Shown piece by piece: positions 1-8,246 of a stretch of 64,000 nt of DNA. The DNA lies in the NCBI GenBank assembly GCA_003660235.1, contig QGON01000063.1:60967-124966 (forward strand). Direction: 5' to 3'. This DNA comes from a bacterium endosymbiont of Escarpia laminata (GTDB lineage: Bacteria > Pseudomonadota > Gammaproteobacteria > Chromatiales > Chromatiaceae). Under the pieces are notes generated by a model that did no database searches, was not told the DNA's origin, and worked only from the letters and a program-made list of their open reading frames with translations. Positions within the stretch are counted from its first letter, which is position 1, and every line of letters begins with the position of its first letter. A program made the translations under genes and the position numbers.

Positions 1-825
1 CCAGATCAAATCCAGTCTGTCGCCAAGCGCATCATGGTTAAACCCGTCATGGTGCAAGTGGCTTCCACACATGATAATGCCAGTATTCAGCAGCATTTTT
101 TCAAGGTGGAGAATAATGAGCACCGTTTGACCGCTCTGCGTCTGCTGCTTTTGCAACATCGCCCTGAATCCACCCTGGTATTTTGCAATACCAAACGGGA
201 AACCCAGGCAGTGGCTGATGAGTTACTTCATTTTGGTTTTAGTGCGCTCGCCTTGCATGGCGATCTTGAACAGAGAGATCGTGATCAAACACTGGTGCAG
301 TTTGCCAACAAAAGCGTCTCAATTCTTGTTGCTACCGATGTTGCTGCCCGTGGGCTGGATATCGATGCGCTGGATGCTGTAATCAATTACCACATAGCTC
401 ACGAGTCTGAAGGCCATGTTCACCGTATTGGTCGCACAGGCCGAGCTGGAAGCAAAGGAACTGCGTACTCTTTGTATAGTGACAAAGAGAGTTATAAGGT
501 CGCTTCGCTGGATGCAAATGTAGATCCGATTTTAGATAGCGAATCTTTGCCGCCGCTCAGTTTGTTGGAAGAACCGGCAATGAACCCCCCCATGGCTACC
601 CTGCAAATTGACGGTGGAAAAAAACAAAAAGTTCGCCCTGGGGATATTCTGGGCGCTTTAACCGGAAAAAACGGCATTGCCGGAAAACAGGTCGGAAAGA
701 TTCAAATTTTTGATAACTGGGCATATGTGGCCGTTAGTCAGGGCGTGGTTCAACCAGCACTGAAAAAATTAGGTGAAGGAAAATTGAAGGGACGTTCCTT
801 TCGGGTCAGACTGATTCATGGCTAG
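1..825 (+). CDS. dbpA: ATP-dependent RNA helicase DbpA, C-terminal part (5' end outside window)
   Basis: DEAD-box helicase that acts on 23S rRNA during large-subunit assembly. The reading frame is open from base 1, so only the second RecA-like domain and the C-terminus are present. Visible motifs are FCNTKRE (motif IV region), LVATDVAARGLD (motif V) and HRIGRTGRAG (motif VI). The last ~75 residues (around IDGGKKQKVRPGDILGALTG) match the DbpA RNA-binding domain that recognises hairpin 92 of 23S rRNA; this separates DbpA from RhlE, RhlB and SrmB. The ATG at 34 is internal to the gene, not its start. Identification is from motifs and the DbpA-type tail. Confidence 0.93.
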   Translation, partial: PDQIQSVAKRIMVKPVMVQVASTHDNASIQQHFFKVENNEHRLTALRLLLLQHRPESTLVFCNTKRETQAVADELLHFGFSALALHGDLEQRDRDQTLVQFANKSVSILVATDVAARGLDIDALDAVINYHIAHESEGHVHRIGRTGRAGSKGTAYSLYSDKESYKVASLDANVDPILDSESLPPLSLLEEPAMNPPMATLQIDGGKKQKVRPGDILGALTGKNGIAGKQVGKIQIFDNWAYVAVSQGVVQPALKKLGEGKLKGRSFRVRLIHG

Positions 826-860
826 TCGGCCGGACATTTGCGGATTGACCCAATCTCTCT

Positions 861-1136
861 TCAGGCGATCTTGATCCTTACCACATTCATCACTTCAAGC
901 TCTATCCCGGCTACTATCTTGATTCCCGGATAGTAGGTCAGGTTGACCTGTTGACCGGCGATATTCTTGTATCTCCGTTTGCGTTTATAGCTGAAGGGTA
1001 CCTCATGTCCCTCCACCATCAGCGTGTTGATGGTCCACTCCCCCTCATCCCGCTGCACATGAGAGACCACCTTGAACATATCGGAGTGAACGAGCTTTGC
1101 GTGCCGTTTGATCAGTTTTTCCGGATCGGATTGCAT
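861..1136 (-). CDS. conserved hypothetical protein, 91 aa
   Basis: Small basic protein of unknown function with no recognised domain. It is predicted soluble, has no signal peptide, and carries a lysine/arginine-rich central stretch (SYKRKRRYKN). The start is placed at the ATG at 1136 because a strong Shine-Dalgarno GGAGGAG lies 7 bases upstream; a longer frame to 1178 has no such site and would add an implausible N-terminus. The gene converges on dbpA. I do not recognise the family. Confidence 0.6.
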   Translation of the reverse strand: MQSDPEKLIKRHAKLVHSDMFKVVSHVQRDEGEWTINTLMVEGHEVPFSYKRKRRYKNIAGQQVNLTYYPGIKIVAGIELEVMNVVRIKIA

Positions 1137-1210
1137 GAGGTTTCTCCTCCATAGCCGGCAAGACCGGGGTTCGCCCACTATTATCCGCTCTGAAGCGCTG
1201 GAGTAACAGG

Positions 1211-1408
1211 GTGAGAGGCTATGGACGCAGGAGTCACTATCTGCTTGGCAAGTATGGACGCTATTTCAATTATCAGCGAGACAGGAATTCGATTTTTATC
1301 GAATGCATGCATGAAGATGTGCAGCAGGACAATCAATTGGATCAACTGAAGGAGTTGATCGGTGATTATGGCAAGGCGCTACAGCAGGCAGGCTACCAGG
1401 CCCCATGA
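1211..1408 (+). CDS. possible small protein or gene remnant, 65 aa
   Basis: Short frame opening with GTG, with a GGAG about 8 bases upstream, in the gap between two minus-strand genes. The C-terminal half looks protein-like (acidic, amphipathic, DQLKELIGDYGKALQQAGY), whereas the N-terminus is poor. It may be a real small protein or the tail of a decayed gene. No family recognised. Confidence 0.3.
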   Translation: MRGYGRRSHYLLGKYGRYFNYQRDRNSIFIECMHEDVQQDNQLDQLKELIGDYGKALQQAGYQAP

Positions 1409-1459
1409 AACCCGACAGCCTTCTCAGGGTCGCGCCTCATATCCGTTTTCCGGCTGCCG

Positions 1460-2473
1460 TTATTTTGATTTTGCTGCGGCGCCATACTCGAAAGAGTCTG
1501 AAAAGAGGTGCTCTTCACTCAGCCCGTGTGCGAGGAAGGTCTCCTTTCCCGCCTGGATCATGGGTGGTGGACCGCTCATGTAGACTTCATGGCCGCTCAG
1601 ATCCGGGGTGTCGCTGACTACCTGGTCGTGCACCCAGCCGTTTTTCCCTTCCCAATCCGCATCGGGTTCAGAGAGGACCGGTGTGTAGCTGAAGTTGGCA
1701 TGCTCCCGCGCCCAGGCTTCCGGCATCTCAGGCAGATAGAGATCCTGTTTGGCGCGAACCCCCCAGTAGAGATGCATGGGCCGGTCGATGCCGATCTTGA
1801 AGGCGTGTTCGATGATGCCCTTCAACGGCGCAAAGCCGGTGCCGCCCCCCATGAAGATGATGGGCCGGGATGACTCCTCGCGCAGAAAGTAACTGCCCAG
1901 GGGGGCCTCCAGCCGCAGAATGGTCTTCTCCTCCATGCCGTCGAAGAGGAAATCGGTGAAAGAGCCACCGGCAACATGGCGGATGTGCAGTTCGATATAA
2001 TCGTCGTTGTGCGGTGCATTGGCGATGGAGAACGCCCGTTTGTTACCATCTTCAAGAATGAAATTGAGATATTGTCCGGCCAGAAACTGCAGCCGTTCGC
2101 CTTCCGGAAGTTTAAGGTAGAGACGGATCACGTCATCGTTAAGATGCTCGATCTTATCCACCCGGCAGGGAAACTCGCGAATCTCGATATCCGCCGCATC
2201 GATGATCTCTTTTGACTCTAGACGGATATCGGTGGAAGGTATCGCCTTACAGGTCAGGCAGCTGCTTTCCGGCAGTTCCTCCAGTGCTGGCGGGGTGCCG
2301 TCTGCATAGCTCACGTTACCTTCGAGTAGCGTACTTTTGCACTCTCCGCAAAAACCATTGCGGCAGCCGTACGTGAGGTTGACCCCCTGTCTTACGGCTG
2401 CGTCCAGGATGCTTTCGTCAGCATCCACGCTGAATTCGTGACCGCTGGGTTCGACGTGAACTTTGAAACTCAT
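1460..2473 (-). CDS. 2Fe-2S ferredoxin/FAD/NAD(P)H reductase (AscD/flavin reductase-like)
   Basis: 337-residue flavin reductase with an N-terminal plant-type ferredoxin domain. The cluster ligands are visible in CRNGFCGECKSTLL plus a downstream Cys (SSCLTCK), residues ~36-76. The FAD domain follows with RAFSIANAP (~145), then the NAD(P)H domain with FMGGGTGFAPLKG (~210) and a C-terminal YMSGPPPMI. This architecture is often annotated CDP-6-deoxy-3,4-glucoseen reductase, but no deoxysugar genes are present. In many proteobacteria such a gene lies near ubiD, which is 3 kb away here, so a link to ubiquinone synthesis or general flavin/iron-sulfur electron transfer is inferred. Start at 2473 is supported by AAGGA 5-6 bases upstream. 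Confidence 0.85.
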   Translation of the reverse strand: MSFKVHVEPSGHEFSVDADESILDAAVRQGVNLTYGCRNGFCGECKSTLLEGNVSYADGTPPALEELPESSCLTCKAIPSTDIRLESKEIIDAADIEIREFPCRVDKIEHLNDDVIRLYLKLPEGERLQFLAGQYLNFILEDGNKRAFSIANAPHNDDYIELHIRHVAGGSFTDFLFDGMEEKTILRLEAPLGSYFLREESSRPIIFMGGGTGFAPLKGIIEHAFKIGIDRPMHLYWGVRAKQDLYLPEMPEAWAREHANFSYTPVLSEPDADWEGKNGWVHDQVVSDTPDLSGHEVYMSGPPPMIQAGKETFLAHGLSEEHLFSDSFEYGAAAKSK

Positions 2474-2586
2474 GGGATTCCTTGGTATTGGGTAGAGCCT
2501 GAATCTACGAATTCAGGTATGAAAACAGTGAACAAATAATTCTCGCCTATTTTAGTCAGGAATTAAACCGGAGAGTTGATTGGGTA

Positions 2587-3480
2587 ATGCAGAAAGTCAC
2601 TATTGTGGGTTGCGGAGACATTGGTCACCGGGTTGCGCTTCGTCTGCCGGTGCAGGAATCAAGTCTCTCCTGTTGGGTAAGGAGCCGTGCCAGTGCCCGG
2701 AAGCTTCAAGGGTTGGGATTGGCTTCCGTGGCGGTTGATCTGGATGATTCTGCGATTACCCTGCCTGTCGTTGTGGGCCATTCACTCTTCTATTTTGCCC
2801 CTCCGCCGGGTAAAGGTACTGAAGATCTGCGGGTGGCGGCACTGATTCGGGCGATGACTGAAACCGGGCATCCGCACCGGGTGGTCTATCTGAGCACCAC
2901 AGGTGTTTATGGTGACTGCGATGGGGCGTGGGTGGATGAGCAGCGCCCACCCTCACCCAGGGCTGACCGGGCCTGGCGTCGACTGGATGCTGAACGGCGC
3001 TGGCGTGAATGGAGTCTATCGAGTGGCGGCGAACTGGTGATTCTCCGGGTGGCCGGGATCTACGGTCCGGGTAAGCTGCCGGTAAAGCGGTTGCAGTCGG
3101 GGACACCGATGGTGGCGGAAACTGACTCGCCCATAACCAACCACATCCATTCCCAGGATCTGGTGGATGTCTGCCTGGCGGCAATGGCGCGGGGGCGTTC
3201 TGGTGAGGTCTACAACGTAAGTGATGGGCACCCCGGCACCATGACTGCCTACTTTAACCAAGTGGCGGACTTTCTTGGGCTTGCCCGCCCTCCGGTTATC
3301 TCTCTGGCAGAGGCGAAGCGGTGCTTGTCCCCTGGCATGCTCTCCTATCTGGGAGAGTCCCGGCGGCTGAGTAATCGCAAAATGGTCGAAGAGTTGGATG
3401 TCGGTCTGCGCTACCCCACTCTGGCAGAGGGGTTGCCTGCCTCGCTGGATGAAGAGCAGGGTGGCAATAATCAGGGCTGA
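2587..3480 (+). CDS. NAD-dependent epimerase/dehydratase family protein (YeeZ-like SDR)
   Basis: Extended/atypical SDR of 297 residues. The N-terminal Rossmann fold begins at once with VTIVGCGDIGHR (GxGxxG, residues 4-15). YLSTTGVYGDCDGAWVDE (~100-117) and LRVAGIYGPGK (~155-165) are typical of the YeeZ branch, which has an unusual active site and no firm substrate. There is no signal peptide. It is divergent from the flavin reductase gene across ~110 bases that must contain both promoters. Substrate unknown. Confidence 0.8.
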   Translation: MQKVTIVGCGDIGHRVALRLPVQESSLSCWVRSRASARKLQGLGLASVAVDLDDSAITLPVVVGHSLFYFAPPPGKGTEDLRVAALIRAMTETGHPHRVVYLSTTGVYGDCDGAWVDEQRPPSPRADRAWRRLDAERRWREWSLSSGGELVILRVAGIYGPGKLPVKRLQSGTPMVAETDSPITNHIHSQDLVDVCLAAMARGRSGEVYNVSDGHPGTMTAYFNQVADFLGLARPPVISLAEAKRCLSPGMLSYLGESRRLSNRKMVEELDVGLRYPTLAEGLPASLDEEQGGNNQG

Positions 3481-3748
3481 AAAACATTGTCAGGATATTT
3501 TACAGTCGTTTGAACCCCGTGAGTTTGCATGTCATTGCTCTAACGTATTAAAAAACAAAGACTTGAGGCTTCTACCGTAAAAAGTTCATAAACCTTCCCT
3601 ATTGAATCCCCCAATAAACTGTCGGATTTTTTTACAGGTTCGCTTGCCAGTCCAATGGTGAAATTCATAACAGTTTGAATAAAAAAGAAAATAATTGAAT
3701 GGCATGGTGCTTGCTAGTAGTTATGACAAGGCTTTTAGCCGAGGCTTG
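3481..3748. other. intergenic, no gene seen
   Basis: AT-richer stretch between the SDR gene and the structured leader. Only short frames without coding character are present. Promoters for the downstream leader probably lie here, but no convincing -35/-10 pair stands out. Confidence 0.5.
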
Positions 3749-3920
3749 AAACGCAATCTGAATCGTTAGCCCATTGAAGTGACGGAAAGCATTAGGCCGC
3801 CGACCCGCCGTTTCAGATGGTTTGAATTGGAATTGTGCTTGAAAAAATAATAATCCGTCGGAGGACGGGATCTACGTAGTAAACTCCAGCTATACGGTTT
3901 CCTCGTATAGCTTTTTTTTT
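3749..3920 (+). ncRNA. candidate structured leader or small RNA ending in an intrinsic terminator
   Basis: A long-range stem is visible: AAAC (3749-3752) pairs with GTTT (3820-3823) and ATCTGAA (3756-3762) with TTCAGAT (3812-3818), enclosing a GC-rich hairpin region. It is followed by a hairpin CCGTC-GGAG-GACGG (3855-3868) and an intrinsic terminator (3888-3920). The arrangement fits a free small RNA or a transcription-attenuating leader for the gene at 3951. It does not match riboswitch consensuses I can recall (c-di-GMP, cobalamin, glycine, SAM). Function unknown. Confidence 0.4.
3888..3920 (+). terminator. intrinsic terminator upstream of the peptidoglycan-binding protein gene
   Basis: Perfect 9-bp stem AGCTATACG/CGTATAGCT with a 7-base loop, followed by an uninterrupted run of nine T. 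It lies 30 bases before the next start codon, so it either ends a small RNA or acts as an attenuator. Confidence 0.8.
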
Positions 3921-3950
3921 GTCCGATTATTCGTTAGGAGTAGAAGCGCG

Positions 3951-4562
3951 ATGTTAAACAAATGGATCGCCACCGGCGTGTTGCTAATGGGGATGATCCA
4001 GTCCCAGGCATGGGCGGCTGATAGTGATGGGAAGTTTTCTGTCAGAAGCATGGGGTTGGCTACCTGCAGTCAATATGTAGAGGAGAAGGCCAAAGCCGAG
4101 GGTAAATACGCTGCGTTTTTGGGTTGGATGGAGGGATATCTGACGGCGACCAGTCAATATGCCAAAGATACCTACGATGTTGTTCCCTGGGGCAACGCCG
4201 TCTATCTTGGCACGATGCTGGCAGTGCACTGCAAAACCAATCCGGAGCAGCGTTTCTATGTGGCGGTAGCCAGTCTGGCCAGAGCCATGAAGAGTAATCG
4301 CATCGTCTCCATGTCACCGGTGGTGGAAGCCAAGAATGGTGAGTACAAGGCTTATCTTTATAAAGAGGTTTTGGAGAGGTTGCAGACCTGGCTGAAAGAG
4401 AACAAATACTACGATGGAGCCATTGATGGCGCATACGGAAACAAGATGCGGGACGCAATCATACAATTTCAGAAGACAGTGGGGCTGGATGAGACCGGTG
4501 TGCCTGATCAGCTGCTATTGCACAGAGCCTTGCTGCAGAGCAAGGCCGAGAAGGCTAATTAG
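3951..4562 (+). CDS. secreted peptidoglycan-binding domain protein
   Basis: 203 residues. N-terminal signal peptide (hydrophobic 5-20, cleavage near AWA-AD), so periplasmic or exported. The middle (~30-125) contains two conserved-looking Cys and is unassigned. The C-terminus (~140-195, LQTWLKENKYYDGAIDGAYG then AIIQFQKTVGL) is a PG_binding_1 domain, which binds murein stem peptides. No catalytic domain is seen, so a structural or envelope-associated role is inferred. A TAGGAG ribosome site precedes the ATG. The gene follows the structured leader and terminator, suggesting regulated expression. Confidence 0.75.
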   Translation: MLNKWIATGVLLMGMIQSQAWAADSDGKFSVRSMGLATCSQYVEEKAKAEGKYAAFLGWMEGYLTATSQYAKDTYDVVPWGNAVYLGTMLAVHCKTNPEQRFYVAVASLARAMKSNRIVSMSPVVEAKNGEYKAYLYKEVLERLQTWLKENKYYDGAIDGAYGNKMRDAIIQFQKTVGLDETGVPDQLLLHRALLQSKAEKAN

Positions 4563-4742
4563 GTCTGTCCGGAAGTGCTCCTGAAAACGCAGAGGCCGCA
4601 GAGATGCGGAGATCGCAGAGAACCTAATTCCTTGTGTTCTCCGCGCCTCGGCGTCTATTTCCAGGTTTCCGGATAAACACTAAACAGGTGCGTCTGGAGA
4701 TGCTATCCGGCTACCCCACAAAAGTGCAGAAAACTTGGAATC

Positions 4743-4816
4743 GTAGGATGTGCTGAGCGTAGCGATGCGCATCTGTCGCGATTGATGCGGTTCGTTTCAC
4801 TCACCACATCCTACAC
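4743..4816. repeat. dispersed inverted repeat, family A (GTAGGATG...CATCCTAC)
   Basis: Imperfect palindrome with GTAGGATGTGCTGAGCG at the left and CTCACCACATCCTAC at the right and a GATGCGGTTCG core. Related copies lie at 11833-11905 and 50946-51066, all between genes. REP/MITE-like element without a coding frame. Confidence 0.75.
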
Positions 4817-4854
4817 GTCACATCAGCGCTCACCATACGCTGAATAGATATCAC

Positions 4855-5487
4855 TCAGCCCTCGATATCGAGCCAGTCAAACAACGCATCCCACAGGGTG
4901 ACGTCCTGATAGACCTGTGAGGGCGCCAGCTCGAAAATGCCCAAACCCTGCTCTGCCGACTGGATGTAGTTCCTGCTCTCTCGCAGGTGGGTGATCACCG
5001 GCACCTCGAGGTGGCCGAGAAATTTTTCCAATTCATGATAGATGACGGTCTGTTCGCGTACCCGGTTGGCGACAATGCCGATTCGGGTCTGATGTCGGGA
5101 GACACGACCGCTGCTCAGGAGTTCCTCCAGAAAGCGGCTGCAGGCCCGGATGTCGATGGGCGAAGGCAGTACCGGCAGGACCAGGGTATCCACCCGCTTT
5201 AGCATCTTGTTGATCGCCTTGCCATGGGTGCCGGCCGGGGCGTCCATGATCAGCAGGTCGGTCCCCTTCTTTGTCTTGATGGTTTCGCCGGTGGCATCAA
5301 TCGCCTGGATGTCGGGGATGCCTGCGTAGTCCTGACGCGCCTCCAGCCAGTCCAGCGAGGATTTCTGGGGATCGAAATCGGCGAGCGCCACCTTGAGACC
5401 TTCGTCTGCATACCAGGTTGCGAGATTGGTGGCCAGTGTGGTTTTGCCGCATCCACCCTTGGCATTCATTAGCATGACGGAGCGCAT
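4855..5487 (-). CDS. ParA/MinD-family P-loop ATPase (orphan)
   Basis: 210-residue deviant-Walker ATPase. The N-terminus has MLMNAKGGCGKTTLATNLA (signature Lys before the G-rich loop), then LADFDPQKSSLDWL (Walker A') and DLLIMDAPAG (Walker B). Members of this family position cargo or segregate DNA by ATP-dependent dimerisation. No parB-like gene or parS site adjoins it, so it is probably a cargo-positioning or orphan ParA rather than the chromosome partition protein. The start at 5487 is chosen because AGGAAA lies just upstream and the Walker motif then falls at the usual distance; a frame to 5556 would add 23 unlikely residues. Confidence 0.8.
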   Translation of the reverse strand: MRSVMLMNAKGGCGKTTLATNLATWYADEGLKVALADFDPQKSSLDWLEARQDYAGIPDIQAIDATGETIKTKKGTDLLIMDAPAGTHGKAINKMLKRVDTLVLPVLPSPIDIRACSRFLEELLSSGRVSRHQTRIGIVANRVREQTVIYHELEKFLGHLEVPVITHLRESRNYIQSAEQGLGIFELAPSQVYQDVTLWDALFDWLDIEG

Positions 5488-5556
5488 GATTGGTTTCCTA
5501 CCGGTCGTTGGATGAGTATTAGTCTGAAGTGTAGCGAATGTTATTGAAGTCGGCAT

Positions 5557-7029
5557 TCAGGGTGAGTCGATGCCGAGTTCGTCCCAGATGTCGTCGACCC
5601 GCTGCTTGACCGCTTCATCCATGAGAATTGGCGTGCCCCACTCCCGGTTCGTCTCCCCCGGCCATTTATTGGTGGCATCGAAACCGATCTTGGAGCCCAA
5701 TCCGGAGACAGGTGAAGCGAAATCCAGATAGTCGATAGGAGTGTTTTCGATCAGCGTGGTGTCGCGCACGGGATCCATGCGGGTGGTCATGGCCCAGATG
5801 ACGTCGTTCCAATCGCGGGTGTTGACGTCATCGTCCACCACTATGACGAACTTGGTGTACATGAACTGTCGCAGAAAGGACCAGACCCCCATCATCACCC
5901 GTTTTGCGTGCCCCGGATACTGCTTTTTCATACTCACCACAGCCATGCGGTAGGAGCAACCCTCCGGCGGCAGGTAGAAGTCGACGATCTCCGGGAACTG
6001 TTTCTGCAGGATCGGCACGAAGACCTCGTTCAACGCCACGCCGAGGATCGCCGGCTCATCCGGCGGCCGCCCGGTATAGGTGCTGTGATAGATGGGATCC
6101 TCGCGGTGGGTAATGCGCTCGATGGTGAAGACCGGAAAGCTTTCCACCTCGTTGTAGTAACCCGTGTGATCGCCGAAAGGCCCTTCGGGCGCCATGTCGT
6201 CCGGATGGATATGACCTTCCAGCACAAACTCAGCCGAGGCAGGGACCTGCAGGTCGGAGCCGATACACTTCACCACCTCGGTGCGGCTGCCCCGCAGCAG
6301 GCCGGCGAAGGCGTATTCGGAAAGTGTGTCGGGCACCGGCGTTACCGCAGCCAGAATGGTGGCAGGGTCTGCGCCCAGTGCCACGGCAATAGGGAAAGGC
6401 TCTCCCGGATGACTCTCCTGCCACTCGCGAAAATCCAGGGCACCGCCGCGGTGGGCCAGCCAGCGCATGATGACCCGGTTGCGTCCGATGACCTGCATCC
6501 GGTAGATGCCCAGGTTCTGGCGTGACTTGTTGGGCCCCCGGGTCACCACCAGTCCCCAGGTGATCAGTGGGCCGACGTCACCAGGCCAGCAGGTCTGCAC
6601 CGGCAGATCGGCCAGGTCGACGGTTTCTCCTTCAAGGACCTGCGCCTGACAGGGGGCGTTGCGTTGCTCCTTCGGCGCCATATCCAATACCTTCCGGAAG
6701 ATGGGCAATTTCTGCCAGGCGTCCTTCATGCCTTTTGGCGGATCTGGCTCTTTCAGAAAAGCCAGCAGTCTGCCGACCTCCCGTAGCGCCTCCACATTTT
6801 CCTCGCCCATGCCCATGGCGACACGTTGCGGGGTGCCGAAGAGATTGCCCAGCAGCGGATAGCGCGAACCCTTTACGTTTTCGAACAGCAGCGCGGGTCC
6901 GCCAGCCCGCAGGGTGCGGTCGCAGATTTCGGTGATTTCGAGGTTGGGGTCAACCGCCGCCTGAATGCGTTTCAGTTCGCCCCGGGATTCAAGTTGCCGG
7001 ATAAAGTCGCGCAGATCCTTGTATTGCAT
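5557..7029 (-). CDS. ubiD: 4-hydroxy-3-polyprenylbenzoate decarboxylase UbiD
   Basis: 490 residues, the normal UbiD length. It decarboxylates the octaprenyl-hydroxybenzoate intermediate of ubiquinone synthesis using prenylated FMN supplied by UbiX (not in this window). Typical sequence blocks are [15 protein letters not shown] (~60-75), the [12 protein letters not shown] segment carrying the conserved Glu of the active site, [14 protein letters not shown], and [13 protein letters not shown]. The downstream ParA gene follows closely on the same strand, so co-transcription is possible. The start codon has only a weak ribosome site, but the N-terminus [10 protein letters not shown] is standard. 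Confidence 0.95.
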   Translation of the reverse strand: MQYKDLRDFIRQLESRGELKRIQAAVDPNLEITEICDRTLRAGGPALLFENVKGSRYPLLGNLFGTPQRVAMGMGEENVEALREVGRLLAFLKEPDPPKGMKDAWQKLPIFRKVLDMAPKEQRNAPCQAQVLEGETVDLADLPVQTCWPGDVGPLITWGLVVTRGPNKSRQNLGIYRMQVIGRNRVIMRWLAHRGGALDFREWQESHPGEPFPIAVALGADPATILAAVTPVPDTLSEYAFAGLLRGSRTEVVKCIGSDLQVPASAEFVLEGHIHPDDMAPEGPFGDHTGYYNEVESFPVFTIERITHREDPIYHSTYTGRPPDEPAILGVALNEVFVPILQKQFPEIVDFYLPPEGCSYRMAVVSMKKQYPGHAKRVMMGVWSFLRQFMYTKFVIVVDDDVNTRDWNDVIWAMTTRMDPVRDTTLIENTPIDYLDFASPVSGLGSKIGFDATNKWPGETNREWGTPILMDEAVKQRVDDIWDELGIDSP

Positions 7030-7193
7030 AGGTTATCTAGATGTTCCCATTATTTAATTGCAAACCTTACCAGAGCGGGTGGGTTGAGCGGTGTTTTGTG
7101 ACCAAAATTTATTTTATGGCCCATAAGAAACTTGAATTATCCTGATTTGAGTCTAATATAAGGAAAATCTAATATTGTAATCGGGACAATCCC

Positions 7194-8246
7194 ATGAAAT
7201 TAAATAAGCAAGCTTGGCTGAAGTGGAATTTTGTCATACTTAGCCTGTTGCCGCTGTTTGCATCTGCTGAATTGACCACAGTGGAGGCAGATTTCCGTGA
7301 GACGCCAAGGGAGTTTCGTCTCGACGGTGTGGTGGAAGCGATCAACCAGACAACTGTCTCAGCCCAGACCCAGGGCCAGGTGCAGGAGATCATCTTCGAT
7401 GTGGATGACTATGTCGAAAACGGACAGTTACTCATCACCCTGAAAGATACCGAACAGAAGGCGCGCCTGCGTCAGGCCGAAGCCGACCTGAAGGAGACCC
7501 TGGCACGATTGCAGGAGGCGAAAGATGAATATGTGCGCACCAAGGAGCTGTCGGGTAAAAAGCTGGTTTCCCAGTCGCAGCTGGATAAGGCGAACGCAAG
7601 CCTGAAAGCGGCCCGTGCCCGTCAGGATGCTGCCAGTGCGGGTCTGGTGCAGGCCAGTGAGCAGTTGGAATACACAAAAATCCGTGCGCCCTATAGCGGC
7701 ATTGTGACCCATCGTCTTATCGAGGTGGGCGAGATCGCCCAACCGGGTCAGAAGCTGATGAGCGGCACCTCGCTGGATCAGCTGCGGGTGTTGGTGGACG
7801 TACCACAGAGTCTTATCCCCATCATTCGCAAGACCGGCAAGGCACGGGTAAAGCTGCCGGATAATGTGTTCGTGGAAGCGACCAAGCTCACAATCTTCCC
7901 CTTTGCGCATCACGGCAGCAATACGTTCAAGGTACGGCTCGACCTGCCGGAGGGCATGCCTGACCTGTTTCCCGGGATGTTCGTGAAGACAGCCTTCGTC
8001 ACTGGCACCAAGCGGGAACTGGTAGTGCCGGTTGAGGCGGTGGTCTATCGCTCTGAAGTTACCGCTGTCTATGTGGTGGATGAGAGCGGGCGTGTCCGCT
8101 TCCGCCATATTCGTGCAGGTCATCGCTCGGAAGACGGCAAGATGGCGGTGATAGCCGGGCTTTTGGCGGGCGACCGGGTGGCGATCGATCCGATTGCGGC
8201 AGGTGCCCTGTTGAAGCAGCAGATGGCGGAGGCCGGTAATGAGTAA
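7194..8246 (+). CDS. RND efflux periplasmic adaptor subunit (membrane fusion protein)
   Basis: 350 residues with an N-terminal hydrophobic export signal (~10-26, ending FASAE). The order is lipoyl half (SAQTQGQVQEIIFDVDDYVENGQ, described here by its ends only at ~55-80), an alpha-helical hairpin (~85-145, rich in Ala/Lys/Gln), second lipoyl half (YTKIRAPYSGIVTHR, ~160) and beta-barrel. It joins an inner-membrane RND pump to an outer-membrane channel. It overlaps the pump gene by 8 bases, so the two are translationally coupled. No outer-membrane TolC-type gene is adjacent. Substrate unknown. Confidence 0.9.
   Translation: MKLNKQAWLKWNFVILSLLPLFASAELTTVEADFRETPREFRLDGVVEAINQTTVSAQTQGQVQEIIFDVDDYVENGQLLITLKDTEQKARLRQAEADLKETLARLQEAKDEYVRTKELSGKKLVSQSQLDKANASLKAARARQDAASAGLVQASEQLEYTKIRAPYSGIVTHRLIEVGEIAQPGQKLMSGTSLDQLRVLVDVPQSLIPIIRKTGKARVKLPDNVFVEATKLTIFPFAHHGSNTFKVRLDLPEGMPDLFPGMFVKTAFVTGTKRELVVPVEAVVYRSEVTAVYVVDESGRVRFRHIRAGHRSEDGKMAVIAGLLAGDRVAIDPIAAGALLKQQMAEAGNE

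Noticed and set aside
3741..3830. c-di-GMP (GEMM) riboswitch in the leader before 3951
   Set aside because: The conserved GEMM core bases and tetraloop receptor could not be found; only generic stems are present.
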